Source: JANXSF01 sp031394025 (lineage in GTDB: Bacteria > Acidobacteriota > Terriglobia > Bryobacterales > Bryobacteraceae). Taken from it: a stretch of DNA of 37,000 nucleotides. The stretch covers positions 1-37,000 of the forward strand of contig JANMWO010000592.1 of NCBI GenBank assembly GCA_031394025.1, in the 5' to 3' direction. Under the pieces are notes generated by a model. The model worked only from the letters and a program-made list of their open reading frames with translations. It was not told the DNA's origin and made no database searches. A program made the translations under genes and the position numbers. This document shows positions 1 through 7,864 of this stretch, one piece after another (the first letter of the stretch is position 1; every line of letters starts with the position of its first letter).

Positions 1-900
1 AATCGCAAGCAAAGATCCGGTGGCATTGTAATTCTTTTTATAATCGGCCATCTCTGTATCCCAGAGCACTTGGCCGTTGTGGCGGTTCAATGCGATAAGG
101 TGGGCATGGTCTGTTTGCATGAACACTTTATCGCCAGCTACCGAAACGCTGCGATTATTTCCTGGTGACCGGGCGTTGCCGATCAGCCCCTGCGTTGGGG
201 GCTTAGAGTATTCCCATAAACGGGCGCCGGAACCCGCATCCAGCGCGATCACGGTGTTGGTATTGGTCACATACATGACCCCTTCATGAACTTGAGGTGT
301 GCCTTGCAATCGGGCGGCGTTGGGTAGCGCAAAGACCCATTTGACGGCCATTTTATCGACGTTCGATGCGTTGATTTGGGCTAGTGCTGCATAACGATTC
401 CCACTGAACTGACCGTGCATGCTGGGCCAATCTGTCTGGCTGGTAACCGGGCGATACTGTTCGCCGACTTTGCGCAACAGATGCATTTTTTGGTCGTCGG
501 TACGCAGTTGCAACTCGCGACTGGTGCGCGCAACCACAAGGCCTTCCAGTTGCGTTCCATCGGTTAGTTTGGCTTGTTGACGGACGGGGCCGAATCCTCG
601 CCGACCGCGACGAGGCTGAATGCTGCGCATGTGCGTTACGAGAAGGGCAACTTCAGCGTCGGGTAATTGTTTGAAGGCGGGCATACCTTTGCGCGGAACA
701 CCGTCGCGAATGATTGCGCTGAGTTCTTCATCGTTCTTAATGGCCAGGATGGGCAGTATGGATGGCGCATGTTCGCCGCCATTTGCATCGGAGCCGTGGC
801 ATCCTGAACAGCTATTTTGAAAGGCAGCACGACCGTCGGGTGCCTGTCCCCACGCCATAGTAAGTGCAACTTGAAGAACCAAAATAAACGAGATCCGCAT
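1..900 (-). CDS. Cytochrome c-PQQ dehydrogenase, N-terminal part (partial)
   Basis: The reading frame starts at ATG 900 and stays open to the left edge (300 codons seen), so the C-terminus is outside the window. Residues 1-20 form a signal peptide. Residues 24-105 are a class I cytochrome c domain with haem motif CSGCH at 31-35 and a likely axial Met in GMPAF (Met73). Residues about 111-145 look like a small Lsm-like barrel (LTDGTQLEGLVV). From about 158 a PQQ beta-propeller begins (WPSMHGQFSGNRYA, VIALDAGSGARLWEY, LIALNRHNGQVLW). Such periplasmic quinoproteins oxidise alcohols or sugars and pass electrons to the attached haem. In well-studied PQQ alcohol dehydrogenases the cytochrome is C-terminal; here it comes first. 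Substrate unknown. Divergent from the gene at 1015. Family call is firm, substrate is not. Confidence 0.88.
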   Translation of the reverse strand, partial: MRISFILVLQVALTMAWGQAPDGRAAFQNSCSGCHGSDANGGEHAPSILPILAIKNDEELSAIIRDGVPRKGMPAFKQLPDAEVALLVTHMRSIQPRRGRRGFGPVRQQAKLTDGTQLEGLVVARTSRELQLRTDDQKMHLLRKVGEQYRPVTSQTDWPSMHGQFSGNRYAALAQINASNVDKMAVKWVFALPNAARLQGTPQVHEGVMYVTNTNTVIALDAGSGARLWEYSKPPTQGLIGNARSPGNNRSVSVAGDKVFMQTDHAHLIALNRHNGQVLWDTEMADYKKNYNATGSLLAI

Positions 901-908
901 GTGCCCTG

Positions 909-914
909 AGTATA
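909..914 (-). promoter_or_regulatory. Putative -10 element (TATACT) of the PQQ dehydrogenase
   Basis: Read on the minus strand, TATACT lies 8 nt before ATG 900, so transcription would start at or within 1-2 nt of the start codon. No Shine-Dalgarno sequence is present between them and no convincing -35 box is seen. This is one of several similar arrangements in the window. Confidence 0.4.
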
Positions 915-1000
915 ACAGTGACGCGATTCGCCCAGAATCTATCGCCTTAAAATCGCCACCCAACTACGAGCCTGGAAGAAGCAGCATAGCAACTTTAGCG

Positions 1001-1006
1001 TATACT
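1001..1006 (+). promoter_or_regulatory. Putative -10 element (TATACT) of the Gfo/Idh/MocA-DUF1080 gene
   Basis: TATACT lies 8 nt before ATG 1015, again implying a leaderless or near-leaderless message. There is no Shine-Dalgarno sequence in the gap and no clear -35 hexamer. Confidence 0.4.
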
Positions 1007-1014
1007 TCTTGCTG

Positions 1015-2721
1015 ATGACCAGACGCACATTTGCATGGACCGCAGCTTCACTACAACTGGTGAAAGGCGCAAACGAAAAGCTTCGTGTAGCGGCAATCGG
1101 CACCGGCGGTCGGGGACAGTTGTTGATGCGGACGGCCAACGGTATTGGAGGAATTGAGTGGGTTGCCATTGCCGATGTCAATGAAGTGCGCGCTGCCGAA
1201 GTGAAGGCGAAGCTGGCACCCACCGCCACCATTTATTCCGATTACCGTAAGTTGCTGGACGATAAATCAATTGACGCGGTGATCATCGGTTCACCCGATC
1301 ATTGGCATGTACCCATGCTAGTTGCAGCGTTAGAAGCGGGTAAAGATGTTTATATTGAGAAGCCGCTGACGCACACCATTGAAGAAGGGGCGGTGGCCAT
1401 TGAAGCCGTGAAGCGCAGCGGTCGCATTGTTCAGGTGGGCTATCAGCAACGTAGCTTTCCGCATATTCGCGAAGCACGGCAAAGGATTCAGGCTGGTGAA
1501 ATCGGCCAAGTGACTTTGGTGCAAGCGTACTGGTATCAAAACTACCAAAGCAATGCCGCCCCAATCCCCCTTGTGCCTTCAGCCATTGATTGGAAAAACT
1601 GGTTGGGTGGGCAAACTGCGCGTGACTTTAGTGAGACGCGGTATCGGCGCTGGCGTTGGTTTTGGGACTACGGTGGCGGCACGCTTACCGACTTGTTTTC
1701 GCATTGGGCAGACACCATCCACTGGATTATGGATGACGATACACCCATCAGCGCGCAGGCTTCTGGAGGCGTGAACTTCTTTAAAGATTGGGAATGTCCT
1801 GATACATTATCGGCGAGCTATCGTTACCCAAAAAGTCAGGTGACTTACGATTCTACGCTGGTACAAAGCTTTGAAGATGGTGGCATGGTGTATCGCGGGT
1901 CTAAGGGGACGGTGAAGTTGGATCGCGGTGGTTATTCGTTGTTTACTGAGGAAGATGTGCGAACGCAGAAAACAGTTCGTCCCACACCGGCAGTAATTGT
2001 AAGAGCTGAACGAGACGGCGTGATTGACCACATGGAAAATTTTCTGGAATGTGTGCGATCCCGCAAGCAACCTAATTCCGATGTGGTGAGTGCAGTGGCA
2101 TCGGCCAACGCGGCCCATTATGGCAACCTGGCTTACAAGACAGGACAGACCATTTACCCTTTGCGTCAACCTTCGGCTTGGCGGCCTTTGTTCAATGGGC
2201 GCGACCTATCGAATTGGGTTGTGGATACAAAATCCTGTTGGCGGGCAGTGAATGGCAGCATTGTCGGAAAGCACGCGGGCTTGAAGTATAACGATTTTCT
2301 GCGCACGCGCGAACACTTTGAAGACTTTGAGTTGAAGGCCAAATTTCGTTTGAAAGGCGGCGAAGGAAATTCTGGCATCCAGTTCCGCAGTGAGCCGGTG
2401 CAGGGCACACACGAAGTTTCCGGCTATCAGGCCGATGTGGGGCAGAAGTATTGGGGTTGTCTCTATGATGAATCGCGCCGCAAGCGCATTTTAGCGGAAC
2501 CACCGGACGGTGCCTTAGCTGGGCTGGATAAAACTGGTTGGAATGAATACGTGATTCGCTCGCAGGGAAATTTCATCACGCTGCACTTGAACGGCGTACG
2601 CACTGTGCATTACATTGAACAGGAACCAGCGCTGCTGCGTCGCGGCTTCATCGCGTTGCAAGTGCATAGCGGACCCGCCATTGAAGTTGAGTTTAAGGAT
2701 TTAATGTTGCGGGAGCTGTAA
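1015..2721 (+). CDS. Gfo/Idh/MocA oxidoreductase fused to DUF1080 (3-keto-disaccharide hydrolase) domain
   Basis: 568 aa from ATG 1015. An in-frame TTG at 1009 is possible, but ATG directly precedes a Tat-like TRRTF motif. Residues 23-36 hold the NAD(P)-binding loop (VAAIGTGGRGQ), EKPLTHT is the family's conserved catalytic segment, and the oxidoreductase module runs to about 380. Residues 389-568 are a complete DUF1080 lectin-like fold (WRPLFNGRDLSNW, GNSGIQFRSEP, GWNEYVI). In known systems Gfo/Idh/MocA enzymes oxidise a sugar at C3 and DUF1080 proteins cleave the resulting 3-keto glycoside. Having both on one chain suggests coupled oxidation and cleavage, probably in the periplasm (inference). 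The Tat h-region is short, so export is uncertain. It overlaps the convergent mutarotase-like gene by 29 bp. Confidence 0.9.
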   Translation: MTRRTFAWTAASLQLVKGANEKLRVAAIGTGGRGQLLMRTANGIGGIEWVAIADVNEVRAAEVKAKLAPTATIYSDYRKLLDDKSIDAVIIGSPDHWHVPMLVAALEAGKDVYIEKPLTHTIEEGAVAIEAVKRSGRIVQVGYQQRSFPHIREARQRIQAGEIGQVTLVQAYWYQNYQSNAAPIPLVPSAIDWKNWLGGQTARDFSETRYRRWRWFWDYGGGTLTDLFSHWADTIHWIMDDDTPISAQASGGVNFFKDWECPDTLSASYRYPKSQVTYDSTLVQSFEDGGMVYRGSKGTVKLDRGGYSLFTEEDVRTQKTVRPTPAVIVRAERDGVIDHMENFLECVRSRKQPNSDVVSAVASANAAHYGNLAYKTGQTIYPLRQPSAWRPLFNGRDLSNWVVDTKSCWRAVNGSIVGKHAGLKYNDFLRTREHFEDFELKAKFRLKGGEGNSGIQFRSEPVQGTHEVSGYQADVGQKYWGCLYDESRRKRILAEPPDGALAGLDKTGWNEYVIRSQGNFITLHLNGVRTVHYIEQEPALLRRGFIALQVHSGPAIEVEFKDLMLREL

Positions 2722-3616
2722 GTTGGCATCCACGGAGTAACTCGTCGATGGAGGTGTTGTTCCAATTGGAGACCTTGTGTTTCGGATGCAAACTCCAATA
2801 CTCAATATGCTCCAACCAAGCGCCTGGTTCAATTTGAGTAAGTGGGCTTAACGTTTCCAGCTCCAAGGCCACCCCATTGGTAAAGATTTCAAAAGAACAG
2901 CCGAAGTCCGGGTAACTGACGTTTGTAAGTGCCCGATATCGCTTCAGGAACAACTCATCGCCCAATAGATACGCACCCCAAGTATCCACGTTGAAGTGTC
3001 CCAGCTTAAAGGGCTGCTGGTATTGTTGATCCTGTCGCAGCACAAGATACAGCGGGGTGAAGGTCAATCTTGGATCGGTCAAATCAGTGAAGGCCCACAT
3101 CACCAATGGGTTTGTGGGTGCCAGACATTCTGGATGCGTCCCTCGCGGGGGAAAGCCTGTGATGCCATGGCCGCCAGGGGCCATCATGGTGAGCGCCCAG
3201 ATGGATGCCTTCACATTCCAGGACATGGTGTTTTGCAATCGGTGTACGATTTCAAGGCTGCCTGTCTCATCGAAACGAACACGCAATTGCTTACGAAATC
3301 CCGTCCCCACTTCCACTGGGCCGGTCACTTGCAACATGTCGTCGTGGATGTGGCAATCGCACGGCAGGTTGTCGGCGGCGTAGGTTCCTACTGCATCTTC
3401 TGGAGCCACCCATAAGCGATGACCACCGCGTGACACAAATCCCTGCTCCGCTGTTGTCCCTTGATCGGTCTTGATTTCCAACAGTAAGTTAGGGCCGTTG
3501 GTGAAGCCAAAGCGGAGAATGCGCGGCCCAATATCGGATGTGACAATTGCTTCCAACGGGCCGTCTTGGAGGCGATAACAATTTGGCCATCCGCCCCAAC
3601 TGACTCGTTCGATCAT
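2693..3616 (-). CDS. Galactose-mutarotase-like (DUF4380/aldose epimerase-type) protein
   Basis: 307 aa if it starts at ATG 3616, whose ATGA overlaps the kduD stop (TGA 3615-3613), typical of translational coupling. A start four codons upstream at 3628 is also open. The chain has the beta-sandwich character of aldose 1-epimerase relatives (LEAIVTSDIGPRILRFGF near the N-terminus, SRGGHRLWVAPED, then LELETLSPLTQIEPGAW near the C-terminus). No signal peptide, so cytoplasmic. Last gene of the zinc dehydrogenase - kduD operon, which suggests a role in handling a sugar or uronate anomer (inference). Its 3' end overlaps the opposing oxidoreductase gene by 29 bp. Fold is likely; exact reaction unknown. 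Confidence 0.75.
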   Translation of the reverse strand: MIERVSWGGWPNCYRLQDGPLEAIVTSDIGPRILRFGFTNGPNLLLEIKTDQGTTAEQGFVSRGGHRLWVAPEDAVGTYAADNLPCDCHIHDDMLQVTGPVEVGTGFRKQLRVRFDETGSLEIVHRLQNTMSWNVKASIWALTMMAPGGHGITGFPPRGTHPECLAPTNPLVMWAFTDLTDPRLTFTPLYLVLRQDQQYQQPFKLGHFNVDTWGAYLLGDELFLKRYRALTNVSYPDFGCSFEIFTNGVALELETLSPLTQIEPGAWLEHIEYWSLHPKHKVSNWNNTSIDELLRGCQLTAPATLNP

Positions 3617-4383
3617 CGTCCCATCCAACCACCGTCCACCGTTACAACTTCACCGGACATATAGTTAGAAGCGGCGGAGGCAAGAAACACTGTGACCCCT
3701 TTGAAATCCGCAGGAGTGCCCCAGCGTGCGGCGGGGATGCGGGAAAGAATCGCGGTGTTGCGAACCGGATCGGCCTGCAACGCTGCCGTGTTGTCAGTAG
3801 CAATATAGCCGGGAGCAATGGCATTTACTTGCACACCCATGGATGCCCATTCGTTGGCGAACGCCTTGGTCAACGTGCCAATACCACCTTTTGCTGCGGC
3901 GTAACCTGGGACGGTGATGCCGCCTTGAAAAGTCAGCAGGGATGCGGTGAAAATCACCTTGCCAGAGCGACGTAATATCATCTGTTTACCGAACTCGCGA
4001 GTAAGTACAAATTGCGCACTCAGGTTCGTTTCAATGACTTTGTCCCAGTATTCATCGGAGTGTTCGGCGGCGGGTTTTCGCAGAATTGTACCGGCATTAT
4101 TCACCAGAATGTCGATAGGGGGTGCCTCACCATTTACTTTGTCGATGAATTCGTAGAGCGCCTTACGATCACTGAAATCGCAGGAAAACCCCCAGAATTT
4201 GCGACCCAGGCTGGTAACGTATTTCCCAATTTCGCTATCGGCACCTTCCATTTGCGCGCTGACACCCACAATGTCGGCACCTGCTTCTGCCAACGCCTGG
4301 GCCATGGCGAATCCAATCCCTCTGCGGCATCCAGTAACAAGAGCCACTTTGCCTTTGAGGCTGAAAAGTTCAAGAACATTCAT
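3613..4383 (-). CDS. kduD: 2-dehydro-3-deoxy-D-gluconate 5-dehydrogenase (KduD-type SDR)
   Basis: 256 aa, the normal KduD length. Short-chain dehydrogenase with nucleotide loop TGCRRGIG at 17-24, NNAG at 95-98, catalytic Ser148 in TASLLTFQGG, Tyr161 and Lys165 in YAAAK, and PGYIATDNT from 191. The TASLLTFQGG, ANEWA and PGYIATDNT segments and the C-terminal VDGGWMGR are KduD hallmarks. KduD interconverts 3-deoxy-hexosulose-type intermediates and 2-keto-3-deoxygluconate in pectin/uronate breakdown. Start ATG 4383 lies 6 bp after the stop of the zinc dehydrogenase gene, with AGAGG upstream inside that gene's end. It overlaps the downstream mutarotase-like gene by 4 bp, so the three genes form one operon. 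Confidence 0.9.
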   Translation of the reverse strand: MNVLELFSLKGKVALVTGCRRGIGFAMAQALAEAGADIVGVSAQMEGADSEIGKYVTSLGRKFWGFSCDFSDRKALYEFIDKVNGEAPPIDILVNNAGTILRKPAAEHSDEYWDKVIETNLSAQFVLTREFGKQMILRRSGKVIFTASLLTFQGGITVPGYAAAKGGIGTLTKAFANEWASMGVQVNAIAPGYIATDNTAALQADPVRNTAILSRIPAARWGTPADFKGVTVFLASAASNYMSGEVVTVDGGWMGR

Positions 4384-4389
4384 AGTAAG

Positions 4390-5412
4390 TTAGACCTCTG
4401 CGCAGTCAATCAGAATCTTCATGACGTTGCCGCCGGAAGCCATTTCTTCAAAGCCTTTCTTCAGTTGGCTCATGGGGTAAACATCGGTGATGATTTTGGT
4501 GAACGGCACTTCGCCTGCGGCAAGTAGAGCAATGGCTTCATCAAAATCCTGCGGTTCATAGACACGCGCACCGATCAGTTTCACTTCACGCCAGAAAAAG
4601 CGGAACAGGTCTACGGGGGTTGGCTGTGCGAAGATTGCCACCAGAACAATGCGTCCACGAACACGGGGAAGCTTGGTCATGGTTTCCGCACCGGCAAGGG
4701 ATCCGGATACTTCAAAGACTACGTCGGCCCCGGCGTCACCGGTATCGGCATTCACTTTTCCCACAAGATCCACCGTGCGTGGATCCACTGCTTCCAAACC
4801 AAGCTGTTTGCATAGTTCAATGCGGAAGGGGTTAATTTCACTTACTAGCACGTGGGCACCTTTGCTTTTGGCGACCAGAGCGACCAGCACGCCAATGGGT
4901 CCACCACCCAGCACCACACAATATTCGCCAGCCTTCACTTCGCCCATGCGGACATCGTGACAGGCCACCGCGATGGGTTCTATTAAGGCAGCGTGAGCCA
5001 TAGACAGGCCAGCGGGTAAGCGATGCAGCGTATGGGCAGGAACGGTCCACAAAGCTTGCATGGCACCAGGCGTATCAATGCCGATGAACTTCAATTTCTG
5101 GCAGACATGGCTGTTGCCAGCTTTGCAAGCGGGGCACTCATTGCAAGCATCCAGTGGACGGACGGTGACGGTATCGCCAACCTTCCAATTGGTGACGCCA
5201 TCGCCGAGGATTTCAATTTTGCCAGACATTTCATGACCCATGATTTGCGGCATTTTGACGCGCTTATCCATGTGGCCAAGGTAGATGTGCAGGTCGGTTC
5301 CGCAGATGCCGCAATGGGAGACGCGAATCTGAACTTGACCGGCAGCGGGAGGGACGGGGATGCAAGGACCAACGGAAATCGATTGGTTGCCTTCATAAAA
5401 GGTAGCTTTCAT
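4390..5412 (-). CDS. Zinc-dependent alcohol dehydrogenase (MDR family), sugar-acid operon
   Basis: 340 aa from ATG 5412; the upstream in-frame extension to 5478 is poorly conserved in character and overlaps the divergent gene. GroES-like domain with catalytic-zinc ligands Cys37 and His60-Glu61 (GHE), structural-zinc cysteines 90, 93, 96 and 104, and a Rossmann loop GGGPIG at 169-174. It resembles threonine/butanediol/sorbitol-type dehydrogenases; the substrate cannot be read from sequence. First gene of the operon with kduD and a mutarotase-like gene, so a polyol or sugar-acid intermediate is likely. Only 27 bp separate its start from the divergent VOC gene, so each promoter must lie largely in the other gene's 5' end. 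Confidence 0.88.
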   Translation of the reverse strand: MKATFYEGNQSISVGPCIPVPPAAGQVQIRVSHCGICGTDLHIYLGHMDKRVKMPQIMGHEMSGKIEILGDGVTNWKVGDTVTVRPLDACNECPACKAGNSHVCQKLKFIGIDTPGAMQALWTVPAHTLHRLPAGLSMAHAALIEPIAVACHDVRMGEVKAGEYCVVLGGGPIGVLVALVAKSKGAHVLVSEINPFRIELCKQLGLEAVDPRTVDLVGKVNADTGDAGADVVFEVSGSLAGAETMTKLPRVRGRIVLVAIFAQPTPVDLFRFFWREVKLIGARVYEPQDFDEAIALLAAGEVPFTKIITDVYPMSQLKKGFEEMASGGNVMKILIDCAEV

Positions 5413-5422
5413 TTCAGTATTG

Positions 5423-5428
5423 AGTGTA
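5423..5428 (-). promoter_or_regulatory. Possible -10 element (TACACT) of the zinc dehydrogenase operon
   Basis: On the minus strand TACACT sits 10 nt before ATG 5412, within the 27-bp gap between two divergent genes. It fits the short-leader pattern seen elsewhere in the window. No clear -35 box is seen. Confidence 0.25.
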
Positions 5429-5439
5429 TCGTAGGTGCC

Positions 5440-7371
5440 ATGAGATCTGCCCTGTTTGCGCTGTTGACCGTTTCCCAACTTTATGCTGCTGAACCTTTAC
5501 CCGGTAAACCATTACCTATTGATGGCTTCGCTCATCTGGGATTTCGAGTAACTAATCTGGAAGCTTCCCGTAAGCACTACACCGAATTCCTGGGATTTGA
5601 ACAGGCATTTGAAGTGGGGACATCCGCTTACTTCAAAGTCAACGATGATCAGTTCATTGAGTTGACTCCAGGTCTGCGGGCCGATGAACAAGTGCGCATG
5701 ACCACTGTTACTATGCTTTCTGCCGATGTGAAAGCACTTCACAAAATGTTGCGTAGCCTTGGATTGAAGCCGAGCGCAGTTGCCAAACGGGCCGATGGAA
5801 ACATGGGGTTCACCTTGCCTGACCCTGTTGGTAATCATTTAGAATTTATCCAGTACATGGATGGGTCGCCACAGGTCCGTGATCGTGGTCAACACTTGAG
5901 CGCACGCCGATTGTCCGATCACTTACAACACACCGGCGTCATTATTCCATTGGCTAAGCTACCGGAGGCGATGAAGTTCTATCACGAACAGTTGGGGATG
6001 GCTGAGTTCTGGCGAATGGAATCGAAACCAGGAGTGGTTAGTCTTGTAAAGCTGATTGTCCCCGGCAGGCGGCACGATATTATTGAGCTGATGGTGAATG
6101 ATGGTGAGCTGAATCGGGCTCGCATTGGCAGTATGAACCACATCAACTTAGTAGTGCCAGATATTCATCAGGCGCACAGAACATTGATGGAACGGGGCAC
6201 GGCAAAGAATTTTAGACCTCGTGTGAATGCCGAAGATATTTGGAGTTTCAACCTGACTGACCCTGACGGCACGCGTACAGAAGTTCAGGATCTGACGAAA
6301 ATCCCGCAAGCTCGTTTTCTGGAACAGAAGGTCAACGGGCGCGATGCTTATGTGTTGGATAACGGCTGGATGCGCGTCAGCCTGTTGCGCGGCGGCGGGC
6401 ATATTGCTGAAGTTCGGCTGCAGAGCGGCGACCAGAAAAACAACGTCAACCCGATGCGCGTCCCCCACTATCCGACGATTGATCCGCACACTTATCAGGA
6501 TGCGAAGGATAACAAAGTGTACGGGGATTCGCCGCATCGCTTGCTTTCAGCCGGATATATGGGGCATCTGTTGTGCTTCCCATTTTATGGACCACCTTCG
6601 TCAGCGGATGAGATTGCCGCGCATTTGGGGAATCATGGGGAAGCTCCTGTTGTGGAATGGAAACTGGGCAAGGTGGAAACTAATTCAGCGGGAGTTACTG
6701 TAAGTTACTCGGCGGAATTGCCACTTACACAGTATCGTGTAGAAAGGTTGGTAACACTACCCAGAGGCTTGCGGCAGGTGAGGGTGGAAGAGTGGGTTGA
6801 GAATCTGGCTGGGTTCGACAGGCCCATGCAATGGATGCAGCATGCCACCTTCGGTCCACCATTTGTGGAACCGGGCAAGACACGTTTAGAAGTAAGTGCA
6901 ACCAAGGGATTCGCGAACAATGACGAGTTTACCTGGCCACAAGCAGGTGGAGTAGATCAACGGGTGATGCGAGCTGATCCGAAATCGGGTGGCTATACGC
7001 CGTTGTTACTTGATCCTAAGCGGAAGGAGCAGTTTTTCATCGTGTCGAACCCAGACTTCCCTGTGATGATTGGATACGTATTCCCTGCAGAGGGCAACCC
7101 TTGGCTGGCTGATTGGCAAGAGAACCAGCGCAATACTGAACCGCCTTGGAACGGCAAAGTAATCGCCCGTGGCATTGAATTCGGTAACTCGCCATATGCT
7201 GAAGGGTTGAAGAAAGCCATAGAACGCGGCACCATGTTTGGAGTTCCCGCCTATGGATGGATTGGCGCAAAGAAGAGGATGAAGACGGAGTACACAATTT
7301 TTCTGTTGGATGCGGGGGCAGTGAAAGATGTACAAACAGAGAACGGGATTGTGGTGGTAACTAAGCAATAA
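5440..7371 (+). CDS. Secreted VOC-VOC-mutarotase-like fusion protein
   Basis: 643 aa from ATG 5440. The frame is open further upstream to 5023, but only this ATG gives a clean signal peptide (MRSALFALLTVSQLYAAE), and the extension is antisense to the dehydrogenase. Residues about 25-155 are a VOC (glyoxalase/bleomycin-resistance) module (GFAHLGFRVTNLEASRKHY, LPDPVGNHLEF). Residues about 165-305 form a second VOC unit (HTGVIIPLAKLPEAMKFY, HINLVVPDIHQAH, LTDPDGTRTEVQDL). From about 310 to the end is a beta-sandwich like the galactose mutarotases (LDNGWMRVSLLRGGGHIAEV). VOC domains bind metal and act on small carbonyl compounds; the combination suggests a periplasmic or extracytoplasmic sugar-modifying enzyme (inference). 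Four bp before ybaK, same strand. Confidence 0.82.
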   Translation: MRSALFALLTVSQLYAAEPLPGKPLPIDGFAHLGFRVTNLEASRKHYTEFLGFEQAFEVGTSAYFKVNDDQFIELTPGLRADEQVRMTTVTMLSADVKALHKMLRSLGLKPSAVAKRADGNMGFTLPDPVGNHLEFIQYMDGSPQVRDRGQHLSARRLSDHLQHTGVIIPLAKLPEAMKFYHEQLGMAEFWRMESKPGVVSLVKLIVPGRRHDIIELMVNDGELNRARIGSMNHINLVVPDIHQAHRTLMERGTAKNFRPRVNAEDIWSFNLTDPDGTRTEVQDLTKIPQARFLEQKVNGRDAYVLDNGWMRVSLLRGGGHIAEVRLQSGDQKNNVNPMRVPHYPTIDPHTYQDAKDNKVYGDSPHRLLSAGYMGHLLCFPFYGPPSSADEIAAHLGNHGEAPVVEWKLGKVETNSAGVTVSYSAELPLTQYRVERLVTLPRGLRQVRVEEWVENLAGFDRPMQWMQHATFGPPFVEPGKTRLEVSATKGFANNDEFTWPQAGGVDQRVMRADPKSGGYTPLLLDPKRKEQFFIVSNPDFPVMIGYVFPAEGNPWLADWQENQRNTEPPWNGKVIARGIEFGNSPYAEGLKKAIERGTMFGVPAYGWIGAKKRMKTEYTIFLLDAGAVKDVQTENGIVVVTKQ

Positions 7372-7374
7372 GTC

Positions 7375-7857
7375 ATGGCTGCAAAAACGAACGCAATTCG
7401 TCTGTTGGATCAGTTACAAATCAGCTATAAAATTTGTGAATATGAGGTAGACCCGAATGATCTTGCAGCGGAAACTGTGGCTGTCAAAATTGGCCTGCCG
7501 CCAGAGCAAGTATTCAAAACCCTAGTGGCCCGTGGCGATCGGAATGGTGTGTGCATGGCTGTCATTCCTGGGAACTCCCTGCTTGATCTGAAGGCGCTGG
7601 CTAAGGTAACTGGGGATCGTAAAATCGAAACAGTTTCATTGCAGGAAGTGCTTCCACTTACTGGATATATTCGTGGTGGTGTAACTGCAATGGCGGCGAA
7701 GAAGGCATATCCTGTTTGGCTGGATGAAACAGCCATTTTATATGATGTAATCTCTATATCTGCCGGACAGCGGGGCTTGCAGATTCTGATGTCACCAGAT
7801 GATTATTGCCGGGCAGTTTCGGCGGTTCACGCCGCAATCTCAAAAAGCAAAGAGTAA
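7375..7857 (+). CDS. ybaK: Cys-tRNA(Pro)/aminoacyl-tRNA deacylase, YbaK/EbsC type
   Basis: 160 aa, the normal YbaK size. It has the YbaK/ProX editing fold: KTNAIRLLDQLQISY at the N-terminus, the conserved FKTLVA segment, IPGNSLLDLKALAK, and GYIRGGVTAMAAKK where the family has its GGISPLG-like loop. YbaK hydrolyses cysteine mischarged onto tRNA(Pro). Start ATG 7375 is 3 bp after the stop of the VOC fusion gene, so it is probably co-transcribed with it, a functional mismatch that likely reflects simple gene packing. Converges on the acyl-CoA ligase with 7 bp between the stops. Confidence 0.9.
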   Translation: MAAKTNAIRLLDQLQISYKICEYEVDPNDLAAETVAVKIGLPPEQVFKTLVARGDRNGVCMAVIPGNSLLDLKALAKVTGDRKIETVSLQEVLPLTGYIRGGVTAMAAKKAYPVWLDETAILYDVISISAGQRGLQILMSPDDYCRAVSAVHAAISKSKE

Positions 7858-7864
7858 CTTCCCT

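Noticed and set aside
4012..4527. 171-aa plus-strand frame antisense to kduD and the zinc dehydrogenase
   Set aside because: Shadow of two well-supported genes; no recognisable features of its own.
5023..5439. N-terminal extension of the VOC fusion frame, antisense to the zinc dehydrogenase
   Set aside because: No domain similarity, and the signal peptide begins at ATG 5440; the frame is open only because of composition on the opposite strand of a real gene.
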